Origin: Gammaproteobacteria bacterium
GTDB lineage: Bacteria; Pseudomonadota; Gammaproteobacteria; GRL18
DNA: 12,303 nt
Assembly (NCBI GenBank): GCA_013139395.1
Contig: WTAX01000415.1
Coordinates: 1 to 12,303 of the forward strand
Direction: 5' to 3'
Numbering within the stretch: position 1 is the first letter of the stretch; every line of letters starts with the position of its first letter. Under the pieces are notes generated by a model. That model ran no database searches and was not told the DNA's origin. It was given only the letters and a program-made list of their open reading frames with translations. Shown one piece after another: positions 1 to 6,464 of this stretch. The translations under genes and the position numbers were made by a program.

Positions 1-23
1 AGCATTATTCATTTAATATTCGC

Positions 24-94
24 ATCAGAAGCTGTCACTCATTTCTAGCTCATATTGGCCTAAAATCACCCAATAATAAATGACAGCTTCTGAT
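24..94. repeat. Long palindrome with 14-bp perfect arms
   Basis: Perfect 14-bp inverted arms at 24-37 (ATCAGAAGCTGTCA) and 81-94 (TGACAGCTTCTGAT) enclose 43 bases. A second 6-bp pair, TATTGG at 53-58 and CCAATA at 70-75, is nested inside. The whole could fold as a stacked stem-loop beyond the 3' end of the potassium channel gene. There is no U-run after either arm, so it is not a textbook intrinsic terminator. It may be a mRNA-end stabilising structure, a repeated extragenic palindrome or a small mobile-element remnant. No target-site duplication is visible at its edges, and there is no second copy in the window. Confidence 0.7.
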
Positions 95-105
95 ACTCCG
101 TGTAT

Positions 106-121
106 ACCATTTAGGAATGGT
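106..121. repeat. Small hairpin after the channel gene stop
   Basis: ACCATT at 106-111 and AATGGT at 116-121 form a 6-bp stem with a 4-base loop, three bases past the stop codon of the channel gene. No poly-U follows. It may protect the 3' end of the transcript together with the larger palindrome at 24-94. Confidence 0.45.
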
Positions 122-124
122 TAT

Positions 125-2017
125 TTAGTTTTTCGCCTGGTGTTTTTGTTTCATTTTATAAATCCAGCGCCATAAGTAACCTCCAGCCAGTTCATATCCT
201 GAATGAATGTAATTATAGACATTAATATTACTTACATTCCAGCACATGAGATGCATACTTTCTTTATCACCACAAATTAATAATTGGTCATCTTCTTGTA
301 TTTCAAAATCATTCTCAGGTAATAAAAAATTATTATACTTAAACGCTTCTCTCACATCTGACATATCATGTCGGCGCAATGATACTTCATTTTTCTTGCG
401 ATGCACTAGTAAGACAACACAATTAAGTAATTTATCCCTGTTTCTTGGATGACTTGAAATCTCCCGGACAGTAATCTTACCTTGTTTAAGAAAATACATC
501 ACTGCTGGTGTTTGTTTTTCAGAAATTTGAATCATCCAGGTTGTTGCCGTATTATCAATAAAACTACTAATACGACTAATTAAAACATTAGCCCATTCAT
601 CTTTCTGTCTCCTGGCCAATGATAGAAAGGTTGACAGCAAAGGGGTTTTAATAATGGATAGAATCTCACCTGCAACGATACTCGCCGGCTGCATAATAAA
701 GTCTAGTTCTGCCTTTTCAAATACTTTTTCATTACGACTAAAATTTTGTCTCGCTATTGAAAAAAGATTAGCTTCATCATCATTTATTGTATTAACTTTA
801 TCATTATCTGGATATTTGTCATTTTTCAAATAATATTTATCATAATATTCTCTATCTCGTTTTTTGCCTCTATGAAAACGTTTAATTTCATCCTGAGCAC
901 TGAGAACAATGGATAAATTATTGGCATCATTATTGGTACCCGCAACAATAGCAACAGCCTCAGTAATTTTAGCTTCTCTTAAGGTAACAGCTTCGGTACC
1001 TCGACCAGCAATCGTGCCTTCCGGGGCACGAGTCGCATCAGGCTCTGCTTCAATAATAACCGTTTTAATTCCAACATAATTTAAGTGTCTGGAAATAGCC
1101 TTACCAAATCGACCATAACCACAAATAACCCATGTACCTCTGGGTGGATTAATAGGTTCTTTTCTCACCTTATGATAAGGGTTAGTCAACCACTCATAAA
1201 CAAGATAGGCGCTCGGTGAACGAACAGACAAGGCTAACCTTCTTGCATAGATGTCGAATGGATTAATAATATGGGATGTTCCAAAAGAAGCCATATTAGC
1301 TTCTACTTCCACACTTTCAGCTCGACATACAACCATAAGGTTGTCTTCTAACATACGCTCTTTATCAAGTAAACGTGCCGTAATTGCAATTTTAAGATTG
1401 ACCTCGTCTTTATCGGTTAAGGCAATAACACCTTTGCAGAAATCATGGGTTAAACCCGCTGTTTCTAACACTTCAGGAAAAGAAGCATTGGCTGCCAAAG
1501 CAGGAATTTCAATGTCAGGTTCATCAATTTGCAGATTATCAATACGTTCAGGATCAATATCAAGTACCACTGACAGAATATTATTAGCAGATAATTCATG
1601 CGCCAATAATTTACCCGTATCGCCATAGCCGCAAATCAAATAAAAAGGCTCTCGGATCCGTCTCACTTTTTTTCGAAAATCATTTTCTTTTAATATTGTT
1701 TTAAAGGCGGGATTTTGAAGTGTGCTTAATATTGCACCGAGGCTGTACAACCAGATAGTAACAGTGGCATAAATACTAAAAACAGTCCACATTCTCTGGG
1801 CATTAGTGAACTCATATGGAATTTCACCAAAGCCAATGGTCGAGCCCATAAAACTAACAAAATAGAAGGCATGAAAAAAACTCATATGCCAGACATTACC
1901 CTGATCATCCTGACCGGGAATCAGTACAAATCCCAAAATAACAACAGCATAGCTGATGATCAGTAATATAATTGGCAGGCGGAGTCGCTTGAGCAGTATG
2001 AAAATAAGACTATTCAT
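125..2017 (-). CDS. Two-helix potassium channel with tandem RCK (TrkA-N) domains
   Basis: This is a 630-residue inner-membrane ion channel, probably for K+. Residues about 14-34 and 75-97 are the two membrane helices. Between them lies a pore loop with the selectivity-filter-like T60-I-G-F-G64, close to the classical TVGYG. Two cytoplasmic nucleotide-binding RCK domains follow, each with a glycine motif: GYGDTG at 130-135 and GYGRFG at 300-305. Residues about 540-590, ending in DDQLLICGD, resemble a TrkA-C ligand-binding module. A lysine/aspartate/tyrosine-rich insertion at about 383-407 interrupts the second RCK region, which is unusual. Tandem RCK domains in one chain suggest ligand gating, but the ligand cannot be read from sequence. 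The gene starts 23 bp after the DUF6394-like gene, so the two are very likely one operon. Its ATG has only a weak ribosome-binding site (GTGAT), consistent with translational coupling. Confidence 0.9.
   Translation of the reverse strand: MNSLIFILLKRLRLPIILLIISYAVVILGFVLIPGQDDQGNVWHMSFFHAFYFVSFMGSTIGFGEIPYEFTNAQRMWTVFSIYATVTIWLYSLGAILSTLQNPAFKTILKENDFRKKVRRIREPFYLICGYGDTGKLLAHELSANNILSVVLDIDPERIDNLQIDEPDIEIPALAANASFPEVLETAGLTHDFCKGVIALTDKDEVNLKIAITARLLDKERMLEDNLMVVCRAESVEVEANMASFGTSHIINPFDIYARRLALSVRSPSAYLVYEWLTNPYHKVRKEPINPPRGTWVICGYGRFGKAISRHLNYVGIKTVIIEAEPDATRAPEGTIAGRGTEAVTLREAKITEAVAIVAGTNNDANNLSIVLSAQDEIKRFHRGKKRDREYYDKYYLKNDKYPDNDKVNTINDDEANLFSIARQNFSRNEKVFEKAELDFIMQPASIVAGEILSIIKTPLLSTFLSLARRQKDEWANVLISRISSFIDNTATTWMIQISEKQTPAVMYFLKQGKITVREISSHPRNRDKLLNCVVLLVHRKKNEVSLRRHDMSDVREAFKYNNFLLPENDFEIQEDDQLLICGDKESMHLMCWNVSNINVYNYIHSGYELAGGYLWRWIYKMKQKHQAKN
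797..871 (-). other. Charged low-complexity insertion in the second RCK domain
   Basis: Codons for residues 383-407 encode a run rich in Lys, Asp, Arg and Tyr, for example KKRDREYYDKYYLKNDK. It lies after the second Rossmann core, where RCK domains normally continue into alternating strands and helices. It is probably a disordered surface loop. Whether it is lineage-specific cannot be decided without homologues. Confidence 0.6.
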
Positions 2018-2040
2018 TACATCACGATACTTTTTTTATT

Positions 2041-2424
2041 TTAACGTCGTACAACGACTGTTTCAATCACGAGTAATACGACAGAGGTTAAATTAGCAAT
2101 CAGTGCACCACCAGAGACCGATACGATGGTCGCCATTACATCAGGAGTCACACCTGAGGTAGAAACATGCTCTGCAATACCCCAAATTATTGCCGCAACA
2201 AATAGATGAATGTCTGCGACAAGACTGGTCGCCAGCAATACCGCACCAATATGAGAGCGATCACCTAATTTGATCACTGTTGCAATCAAACTAATAACAA
2301 TGGCTGCAAACAGTTCAAATACATGATGATGTGCCGGATTATCGATATCACCAATAAAAAAACCGAAATTAATAGTTAATGCAAAGACAACAAAAAAAGC
2401 AAAAGAGACCTTCTCAAAGTTCAT
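2041..2424 (-). CDS. Small four-helix membrane protein, DUF6394-like
   Basis: This 127-residue protein is almost entirely hydrophobic, with helices at about 6-25, 34-53, 57-83 and 97-124. Short polar loops carry the conspicuous motif GDIDNPAHHH (25-34) and a KLGDRS loop (52-57). Sequence and length match my recollection of the gammaproteobacterial DUF6394 family, whose function is unknown; this is memory, not a search. It is the first gene of an operon with the potassium channel, 23 bp upstream of it. It could therefore be an accessory or modulatory subunit of that channel, or act in the same ion-homeostasis response. The histidine triplet and acidic residues at the membrane edge could bind a metal or proton, which is inference only. 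The ATG has a GGA ribosome-binding core nine bases upstream. Confidence 0.85.
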   Translation of the reverse strand: MNFEKVSFAFFVVFALTINFGFFIGDIDNPAHHHVFELFAAIVISLIATVIKLGDRSHIGAVLLATSLVADIHLFVAAIIWGIAEHVSTSGVTPDVMATIVSVSGGALIANLTSVVLLVIETVVVRR

Positions 2425-2459
2425 ACGATTTATTCCAAAAGATGATTTTTCTAGGTTTA

Positions 2460-2468
2460 ACTATAGCA
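2460..2468 (-). promoter_or_regulatory. Extended -10 promoter for the channel operon
   Basis: On the minus strand TGCTATAGT gives a TG dinucleotide one base before a 5/6 match to TATAAT. The transcript would start near 2453 and reach the DUF6394-like ATG at 2424 with a short leader. There is no good -35 box at 17 bp, as is usual for extended -10 promoters. The 11-mer CTGCTATAGTT (2459-2469) recurs exactly upstream of the GTPase gene (4221-4231). Confidence 0.45.
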
Positions 2469-2486
2469 GATATTAGTAAAGCTCGC

Positions 2487-2519
2487 CCATGTAATATAAA
2501 ACATGGCAGCACTACTCAA
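2487..2519 (-). promoter_or_regulatory. Alternative promoter overlapped by an inverted repeat
   Basis: TTGAGT (2519-2514) and TATTAC (2496-2491) are separated by exactly 17 bases on the minus strand, 4/6 matches each. The inverted repeat CCATGT (2487-2492) / ACATGG (2501-2506), with an AT-only 8-base centre, overlaps the -10 box. It also ends next to the -35 region of the downstream extended -10 promoter. This is a plausible operator for the channel operon; the regulator is unknown. Confidence 0.3.
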
Positions 2520-2583
2520 AATCTCCTTACCGAAAAGCACCTGCGTATAATACTTTCCAAAGCATAAGCTCTTTCCTAAGATC

Positions 2584-2616
2584 AAAAAAAAAGCGATGTT
2601 TTTACATCGCTTTTTT
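2584..2616 (-). terminator. Intrinsic terminator of the GTPase gene
   Basis: GCGATGT (2593-2599) and ACATCGC (2604-2610) pair around a TTTT loop. The stem is extended by A's at 2587-2592 facing T's at 2611-2616. Read on the minus strand, the hairpin ends in a run of nine U's, 33 bases past the GTPase stop codon. It separates the GTPase transcript from the channel operon. Its symmetry would also stop transcripts arriving on the plus strand. Confidence 0.85.
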
Positions 2617-2648
2617 ACTTTATTAAGAGTAGCTTAACTAACAGCCTG

Positions 2649-4151
2649 TTAAGCTATTTGAGCTTGCTCTTTTTTTTGATTTTCTTCTTCCAAAGCAAGA
2701 CGTTCAGCCTCTTTGCGACCTAATGGGTCAGCAAAATTATCATTAAGTGCTTTAACAAAGTTATCAGCCTCATTGCGAACTCGATCAATTGCTTTATGAC
2801 CCCTTCGTCCCCAGCCAGCAGGTTTAATAGCAAAAACACTGCGTAAAGGATGAGTATTTTTTAAAAAAGCAGCGGCTATATTGCCAGGACCATTCTCTTT
2901 AGGTAATTTTTTTACCACCCTTTTGGCGATAAAACGGCGTACCCAGAAGTGAATACCGCCAAACACAGCAACAAAGATACCAGCCACAACGCCTTGTATC
3001 ACAGGGCTGCTTTTAAAAGATTCTAACCAGGGTGGTTGAAAAGACCCGTCAAGCCAATAACCAGCATAGATTGAAATTCCAACTAACAATGAAATCAGTA
3101 AGCCATAGAGTATGCCGTCAGTAATTAACACTGAACGATACCAGGAATTCATAGCATCCTTAATTTGCGGTACTGCAACCTGCTCTATCTGATTTGCAGT
3201 ATTTTCCAAAGCACCAATAATACGATACACCCGTTCAACACTAACTTCCTGCATACGATGTTCAATTTCACCCAAATCAATATCAAGTTTGTTTTTATAG
3301 CGTTGGCGTAAATGTTCATCCTCAATTTCAGGTGCAATTTTTTCATTATAAATACAATAAAAGCGACCTGTTGAAAGCCCTGTTTGTACCACAGCGCGCT
3401 GCCATGCAGCAACAACCTGCTCAGCATTATCTTCTTTGGCAGTAGAATCCATTTGATTCAAAATAAACAAAAATTTACCGGCATCATTTCGTCGAATTGT
3501 ACCTTCAACCAGATGCTGCAGGGTATCTTTCATCGCACCCGGTTCCGGATGTCTGGCATCAAAAAAGACGAGAACCAGATCGGCTAAATCAATAATATGA
3601 TCGGTGATTTTAAGCGTTGAATTACGCTGCTCATCCGCATCAAATCCTGGAGAGTCAATTAGAATTTTGCCTTTTAGAGCATCACTTTTACACGTCTTAA
3701 GTTGTAAATAAGTATCAATTCGACTGCCTTCCCCAGCTGATACTTTTTCAATTTCTTCGCTGATTTGATAAAAAGGTAAACGAGGATCCGCATCAAGAGC
3801 CAGACCGGGTAAAACTCTGACCTTCTCTTCCTGACTATAACAAACCACTGTAAATTTATCATCAACAGCCTGATTACCGGTTAATTGTAAATCAACATCG
3901 AGATAGCTATTAATAAATGAGGATTTACCGGCAGAAAATGTACCCAGGACTGAAATTAATGGCCACCATGAAATGGTCGTAGCAAAAGACTGGTCTGCAG
4001 TTAATAAACCAAGGCGATAGGCAACTATATCCAGTTCTTTAAAGGAGTCAACAGCATCAATTAAAATTGGGTTTTCTGACGCAAGATTATCTTGTAGACT
4101 TTGTAGACGTGATTTAAGTAATGTACTCGGACCTGCAAAAAACATTGGCAT
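2649..4151 (-). CDS. Dynamin/EHD-like membrane GTPase with two C-terminal helices
   Basis: This 500-residue protein carries a dynamin-type GTPase domain. G1 (P-loop) is GTFSAGKSS at 70-78, G2 is probably T101, G3 is DSPG at 166-169, and G4 is NQMD at 232-235, a variant of N/TKxD with Gln for Lys. Helical segments before (about 7-50) and after the GTPase domain fit a dynamin-like bundle. Two hydrophobic segments at about 342-362 and 384-403 form a membrane hairpin. The C-terminal end is charged and helical (about 455-498). Bacterial relatives act in membrane remodelling, fusion or stress protection, but the exact role here is unknown. The ATG at 4151 is preceded by AGGAG five bases upstream. 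The gene has its own likely promoter (extended -10 at 4222) and terminator, so it is probably monocistronic, although it sits in a run of envelope-organisation genes. Confidence 0.85.
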   Translation of the reverse strand: MPMFFAGPSTLLKSRLQSLQDNLASENPILIDAVDSFKELDIVAYRLGLLTADQSFATTISWWPLISVLGTFSAGKSSFINSYLDVDLQLTGNQAVDDKFTVVCYSQEEKVRVLPGLALDADPRLPFYQISEEIEKVSAGEGSRIDTYLQLKTCKSDALKGKILIDSPGFDADEQRNSTLKITDHIIDLADLVLVFFDARHPEPGAMKDTLQHLVEGTIRRNDAGKFLFILNQMDSTAKEDNAEQVVAAWQRAVVQTGLSTGRFYCIYNEKIAPEIEDEHLRQRYKNKLDIDLGEIEHRMQEVSVERVYRIIGALENTANQIEQVAVPQIKDAMNSWYRSVLITDGILYGLLISLLVGISIYAGYWLDGSFQPPWLESFKSSPVIQGVVAGIFVAVFGGIHFWVRRFIAKRVVKKLPKENGPGNIAAAFLKNTHPLRSVFAIKPAGWGRRGHKAIDRVRNEADNFVKALNDNFADPLGRKEAERLALEEENQKKEQAQIA

Positions 4152-4176
4152 TCCATCTCCTGATCGAATAAAGGAA

Positions 4177-4206
4177 AAGTTATTAGATTAATAATTCTAA
4201 TAACTT
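4177..4206. repeat. Perfect 11-bp inverted repeat in the GTPase leader
   Basis: AAGTTATTAGA (4177-4187) and TCTAATAACTT (4196-4206) are perfect inverted arms around an 8-base AT loop, about 25 bp before the GTPase start codon. If transcription begins near 4215, this stem forms at the very 5' end of the GTPase mRNA. On the minus strand it is followed by CTTTTCC, so it could also be a weak terminator for the upstream coiled-coil gene. An operator is a third possibility. Its TTATTAG/CTAATAA core recurs at 5014-5035. Confidence 0.6.
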
Positions 4207-4221
4207 CTCAGAAAATACTCA

Positions 4222-4250
4222 ACTATAGCAGCCCTTATTTTCATTTAAAA
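4222..4250 (-). promoter_or_regulatory. Promoter of the GTPase gene
   Basis: On the minus strand TGC precedes TATAGT (4227-4222), making an extended -10. TTTTAA (4250-4245) lies 17 bases upstream as a weak -35. The 11-mer CTGCTATAGTT is identical to that before the channel operon, suggesting a shared promoter class. It lies in the 140-bp gap after the coiled-coil gene. Confidence 0.45.
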
Positions 4251-4291
4251 TTTGAGACGTGGATCCGCTATAGTATTTGGACAGAGTTAGC

Positions 4292-4897
4292 TTAACGTAC
4301 CGGACGTTGAAAAGGCATTGGTCCGGGCGAACCATATGAAGAACCTTTTTTATCTCCCCAGGGCATCATACTATCAAAAACACTTTCTGCAGGATTAGAA
4401 AATGTTCTATTGATATGCCACATATCACGCTGCATCGCCACAAGGCCAACACTCATAACCTGAATATTAGTACTAATACCCTCAATGCGATCACTCACAT
4501 CCTGTGCTACTTTTGTCATTTTAGTTGTATTAGAAGACATTTCAGGCATTGTAGTCGCTACAGTATCACTAATTAATGTTGTACTGCGCTGCATTTTTAC
4601 AATACTATCGGATATTATTTCCATATTGATAGTAACCGATTGTGACATCTGATTCACAGAACGACTCATTTGTCTGACATCATTAGATAAGGAATGAACA
4701 TCATGTGTCAGATTAAAAATCAAATAATAACCGTAGGCAGCTAATACAATAAAAGCAAATAATGCCGTATAAACAATTAATTGTAATCGTTGACCTTTAA
4801 CATCAGCACCCTTCTTACGCTCATCAAGCGTATCAGAATCAAAACCGGTTGCATCAGCGTCTGCTGTCAGTTTATGGTATAACCTTTTAATAGGCAT
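4292..4897 (-). CDS. Single-pass membrane protein with long periplasmic coiled coil
   Basis: I do not recognise the family of this 201-residue protein. It has a polar, basic N-terminus of about 38 residues, one membrane helix at about 40-62, then a helical heptad-rich region from about 63 to 165. The coil includes tandem heptads of the form V-x-Q-M-S-x-S (74-87). The end is a flexible Gly/Pro/Ser tail with MMPWGD (177-182). Positive charges before the helix predict N-terminus in, coil in the periplasm. It is methionine-rich, 14 of 201. The coil loosely resembles chemoreceptor helices, but no signalling hairpin motif is seen. I chose the ATG at 4897, with GGAG nine bases upstream, over an in-frame TTG at 4912. 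It follows the ParA/TPR genes after a 309-bp gap and precedes the GTPase, so a scaffold or sensor role at the membrane is possible but unproven. Confidence 0.75.
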   Translation of the reverse strand: MPIKRLYHKLTADADATGFDSDTLDERKKGADVKGQRLQLIVYTALFAFIVLAAYGYYLIFNLTHDVHSLSNDVRQMSRSVNQMSQSVTINMEIISDSIVKMQRSTTLISDTVATTMPEMSSNTTKMTKVAQDVSDRIEGISTNIQVMSVGLVAMQRDMWHINRTFSNPAESVFDSMMPWGDKKGSSYGSPGPMPFQRPVR

Positions 4898-5013
4898 TTC
4901 TTTTCTCTCCAAGCATTAACCACCCCTTAGTCATTAGCATCTAAGTTCTAAATCACTTCGGATAGCTACCCATTGTAAAATAAAGTCTGCACAAGAGGTA
5001 GTTATATTTTAAG

Positions 5014-5035
5014 TTTATTAGAATTTACTAATAAA
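5014..5035. repeat. 8-bp inverted repeat TTTATTAG/CTAATAAA
   Basis: Perfect 8-bp arms with a 6-base spacer, upstream of the coiled-coil gene. The TTATTAG and CTAATAA half-sites are the same as in the inverted repeat before the GTPase gene (4177-4206), but spaced 6 rather than 10 bases apart. It may be an operator pair, although AT-rich sequence produces such matches by chance. Confidence 0.4.
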
Positions 5036-5050
5036 TGTATTTATTTAAAC

Positions 5051-5072
5051 TTCGTGATTCATAATTCACAAA
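5051..5072. repeat. Imperfect 22-bp dyad, operator-like
   Basis: TTCGTGATTCATAATTCACA and the next two bases read nearly the same on both strands, 16 of 22 positions. GTGA and TCAC cores are set 8 bases apart. It overlaps a candidate -35 box for the coiled-coil gene. The spacing is two bases too wide for a CRP site, so the binding protein is not identified. Confidence 0.4.
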
Positions 5073-5118
5073 TTTCTTATCTATGTAATTTAATCTGTGC
5101 GATTCTAAAATCGTTATA

Positions 5119-5155
5119 TTTAATACACTTTTGTTATTATTTTGACTGTATTAAA
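5119..5155. repeat. 9-bp inverted repeat after the TPR gene
   Basis: TTTAATACA (5119-5127) and TGTATTAAA (5147-5155) are perfect arms around 19 bases, about 50 bp past the stop codon of the TPR protein gene. A stem could form in the 3' untranslated RNA. No U-run follows on the minus strand, so this is not a clear terminator. Confidence 0.45.
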
Positions 5156-5206
5156 GCAAAAATACACCACGAACTAATGATCAAACTTCTTTATGAGCCC
5201 TATTCA

Positions 5207-6448
5207 TCATTGTAATTCCTTTTGCTTATTATTAATGATCCGTCTTTGTTTATTGGCAGTTTTTTTATCAATTTTATCTGTCACTATAACCACATTCCAT
5301 GCTTCATTAAAACGATGACGACTCACTAAACGTTTTACAAACTGGGTATTTGTTACAAGATACTCTGGTGTTTTATTTTGTGTTTTATAAACATTTGCCA
5401 GCTCACCTACTATATCTGGAAGCTCTGGCAACTCCTTTATTAGTTGTAAATATTTTTTTTCTGCCACTTTAAAGTTGTGTAAATCAAAAGCATGTCGAGC
5501 TTCGTTTAATAATTGTTTCTGCTCCGGCGTATTAATTAAAGGCTTAACCGCTTTAATATTGGTATTTTTTTTATTAGGAATAGTATTAATATTAGTATCT
5601 GTTTTTTTCTCTACATTCAAAGGAATTAACAATACCATTTTATCTTGTAGTTGTTTTTGTCTATCACGTATCTGTTGCTGCAACTTTTTATCCTGCGTAT
5701 TAACTCTCTTTTTCTGAATAGCTAATGGATTTGTTTGTTGTCTGTCAACGGCTTCGTCATCTATCTTTATATCCGATGAAGCTTCAGGTTTTATTTGAGC
5801 AGGAGCTTCAGCCTTTTTTACTTTTACATGAGCAAACTCAAAATCCTCATTTTGAGTTTGCTCAGAAGATACGTCTTCAACTTCAACTGTATTAGTTTTT
5901 ACAATGGGTTTGCTATGTGTATCAGTCGGGAATTTAACTTCACTTTCAAGTTTCTGATGGAAAGTCCTGGCTGCATTATCCATTGCCTCTTGTTCTTCAG
6001 ATGAAAGTCTTAGTTTATATTCTTTCATTCTCCTGAAAAAATCATTTGAAGGCGGTGCCTTGTCAACAACTGGGGATTGTAAGCTATTATTTTCTATAAC
6101 CTTTTCTTCAACTGACTTTTTTTCAGTCTGATTATTATCAGCACTCACAGAGCCATCAGCATTTACAGAGTCTTCAACGTTTACAAAGCTATCAGCATTT
6201 ACAGAGCCGTCAGCGTTTACAGAGTCCTCAACGTTTGAAAAGTCATCAACATTGTTGAAACTTTCGTTATTACTAAATTGTTGCCCTGATGGTTCCATTA
6301 AAGGCTTTATAGTGGGTTCAACAACCTCATCTGACAAAAAGCCATATTGAGTCAAGTAAACATACAAAACCACTAATAATACAATAATAATGGTTAAGTG
6401 ACTGAGTATCCAGCGAAAAAACTTCATTTCTGGGCCTACTGATGACAC
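5207..6448 (-). CDS. Membrane-anchored protein with hexapeptide repeats and TPR-like C-terminus
   Basis: This 413-residue protein is of no family I recognise. A basic segment (K9-F-F-R12) precedes one membrane helix at about 14-33, so the bulk should be periplasmic. Residues 58-105 are eight tandem hexapeptides of the type [FS]-[SVN]-N-[VA]-[ED]-[DGS]. A long polar, probably disordered or helical linker follows, with a Gln/Lys-rich coil at about 250-272. Residues about 308-360 form one or two TPR-like helical pairs (ARHAFDLHNFKVAEKKYLQL), usually a protein-binding module. The GTG start at 6448 is favoured over the ATG at 6427 because AGAAGGA lies six bases before it. It begins 16 bp after the parA-like stop, so the two are co-transcribed and probably translationally coupled. 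It is therefore the best candidate partner or cargo adaptor of that ATPase. Confidence 0.75.
   Translation of the reverse strand: MSSVGPEMKFFRWILSHLTIIIVLLVVLYVYLTQYGFLSDEVVEPTIKPLMEPSGQQFSNNESFNNVDDFSNVEDSVNADGSVNADSFVNVEDSVNADGSVSADNNQTEKKSVEEKVIENNSLQSPVVDKAPPSNDFFRRMKEYKLRLSSEEQEAMDNAARTFHQKLESEVKFPTDTHSKPIVKTNTVEVEDVSSEQTQNEDFEFAHVKVKKAEAPAQIKPEASSDIKIDDEAVDRQQTNPLAIQKKRVNTQDKKLQQQIRDRQKQLQDKMVLLIPLNVEKKTDTNINTIPNKKNTNIKAVKPLINTPEQKQLLNEARHAFDLHNFKVAEKKYLQLIKELPELPDIVGELANVYKTQNKTPEYLVTNTQFVKRLVSRHRFNEAWNVVIVTDKIDKKTANKQRRIINNKQKELQ
6134..6277 (-). repeat. Eight 18-bp tandem repeats encoding hexapeptides
   Basis: The codons for residues 58-105 read as eight successive hexads: FSNNES, FNNVDD, FSNVED, SVNADG, SVNADS, FVNVED, SVNADG, SVSADN. 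On the plus strand the phrases 'tttacagagcc(a/g)tcagc' and 'acagagtc(t/c)tcaacgtt' recur. The inner copies are nearly identical at DNA level and the outer ones have drifted, the usual sign of a minisatellite grown by slippage. The result is an acidic, Asn/Ser-rich stalk near the membrane. Confidence 0.8.
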
Positions 6449-6464
6449 ACTATATCCTTCTTAA

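Larger units (their letters stand above)
4898..5206. other. AT-rich intergenic region dense in inverted repeats
   Basis: No credible gene is present in these 309 bases. Four dyads are packed in about 140 bp: TTTATTAG/CTAATAAA (5014-5035), an imperfect 22-bp dyad TTCGTGAT...TTCACAAA (5051-5072), CGATT/AATCG (5100-5113), and the perfect 9-bp arms TTTAATACA/TGTATTAAA (5119-5155). A possible minus-strand promoter, TTGTGA then 17 bases then TTAAAT (about 5070-5042), overlaps the second dyad and would drive the coiled-coil gene. TATAAC at 5006-5001 is another candidate -10. The layout looks like a regulated promoter region with several operator-like sites. Confidence 0.5.

Noticed and set aside
1251..1628. 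125-codon plus-strand frame inside the channel gene
   Set aside because: It lies antisense to the well-conserved first RCK domain and has no family features.
2379..2567. 62-codon plus-strand reading frame across the DUF6394-like start and promoter region
   Set aside because: It overlaps a convincing gene and promoter, has no good ribosome-binding site and no recognisable protein features.
4898..4912. TTG at 4912 as start of the coiled-coil gene
   Set aside because: The ATG at 4897 is a commoner codon and has GGAG nine bases upstream; the purine-rich stretch between fits a leader. The TTG is not fully excluded.
5051..5072. CRP binding site
   Set aside because: The TGTGA and TCAC cores are 8 bases apart rather than 6, so only a generic dyad is claimed.
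6134..6277. CRISPR array
   Set aside because: The 18-bp repeats are contiguous, in frame and lack spacers; they encode hexapeptides.
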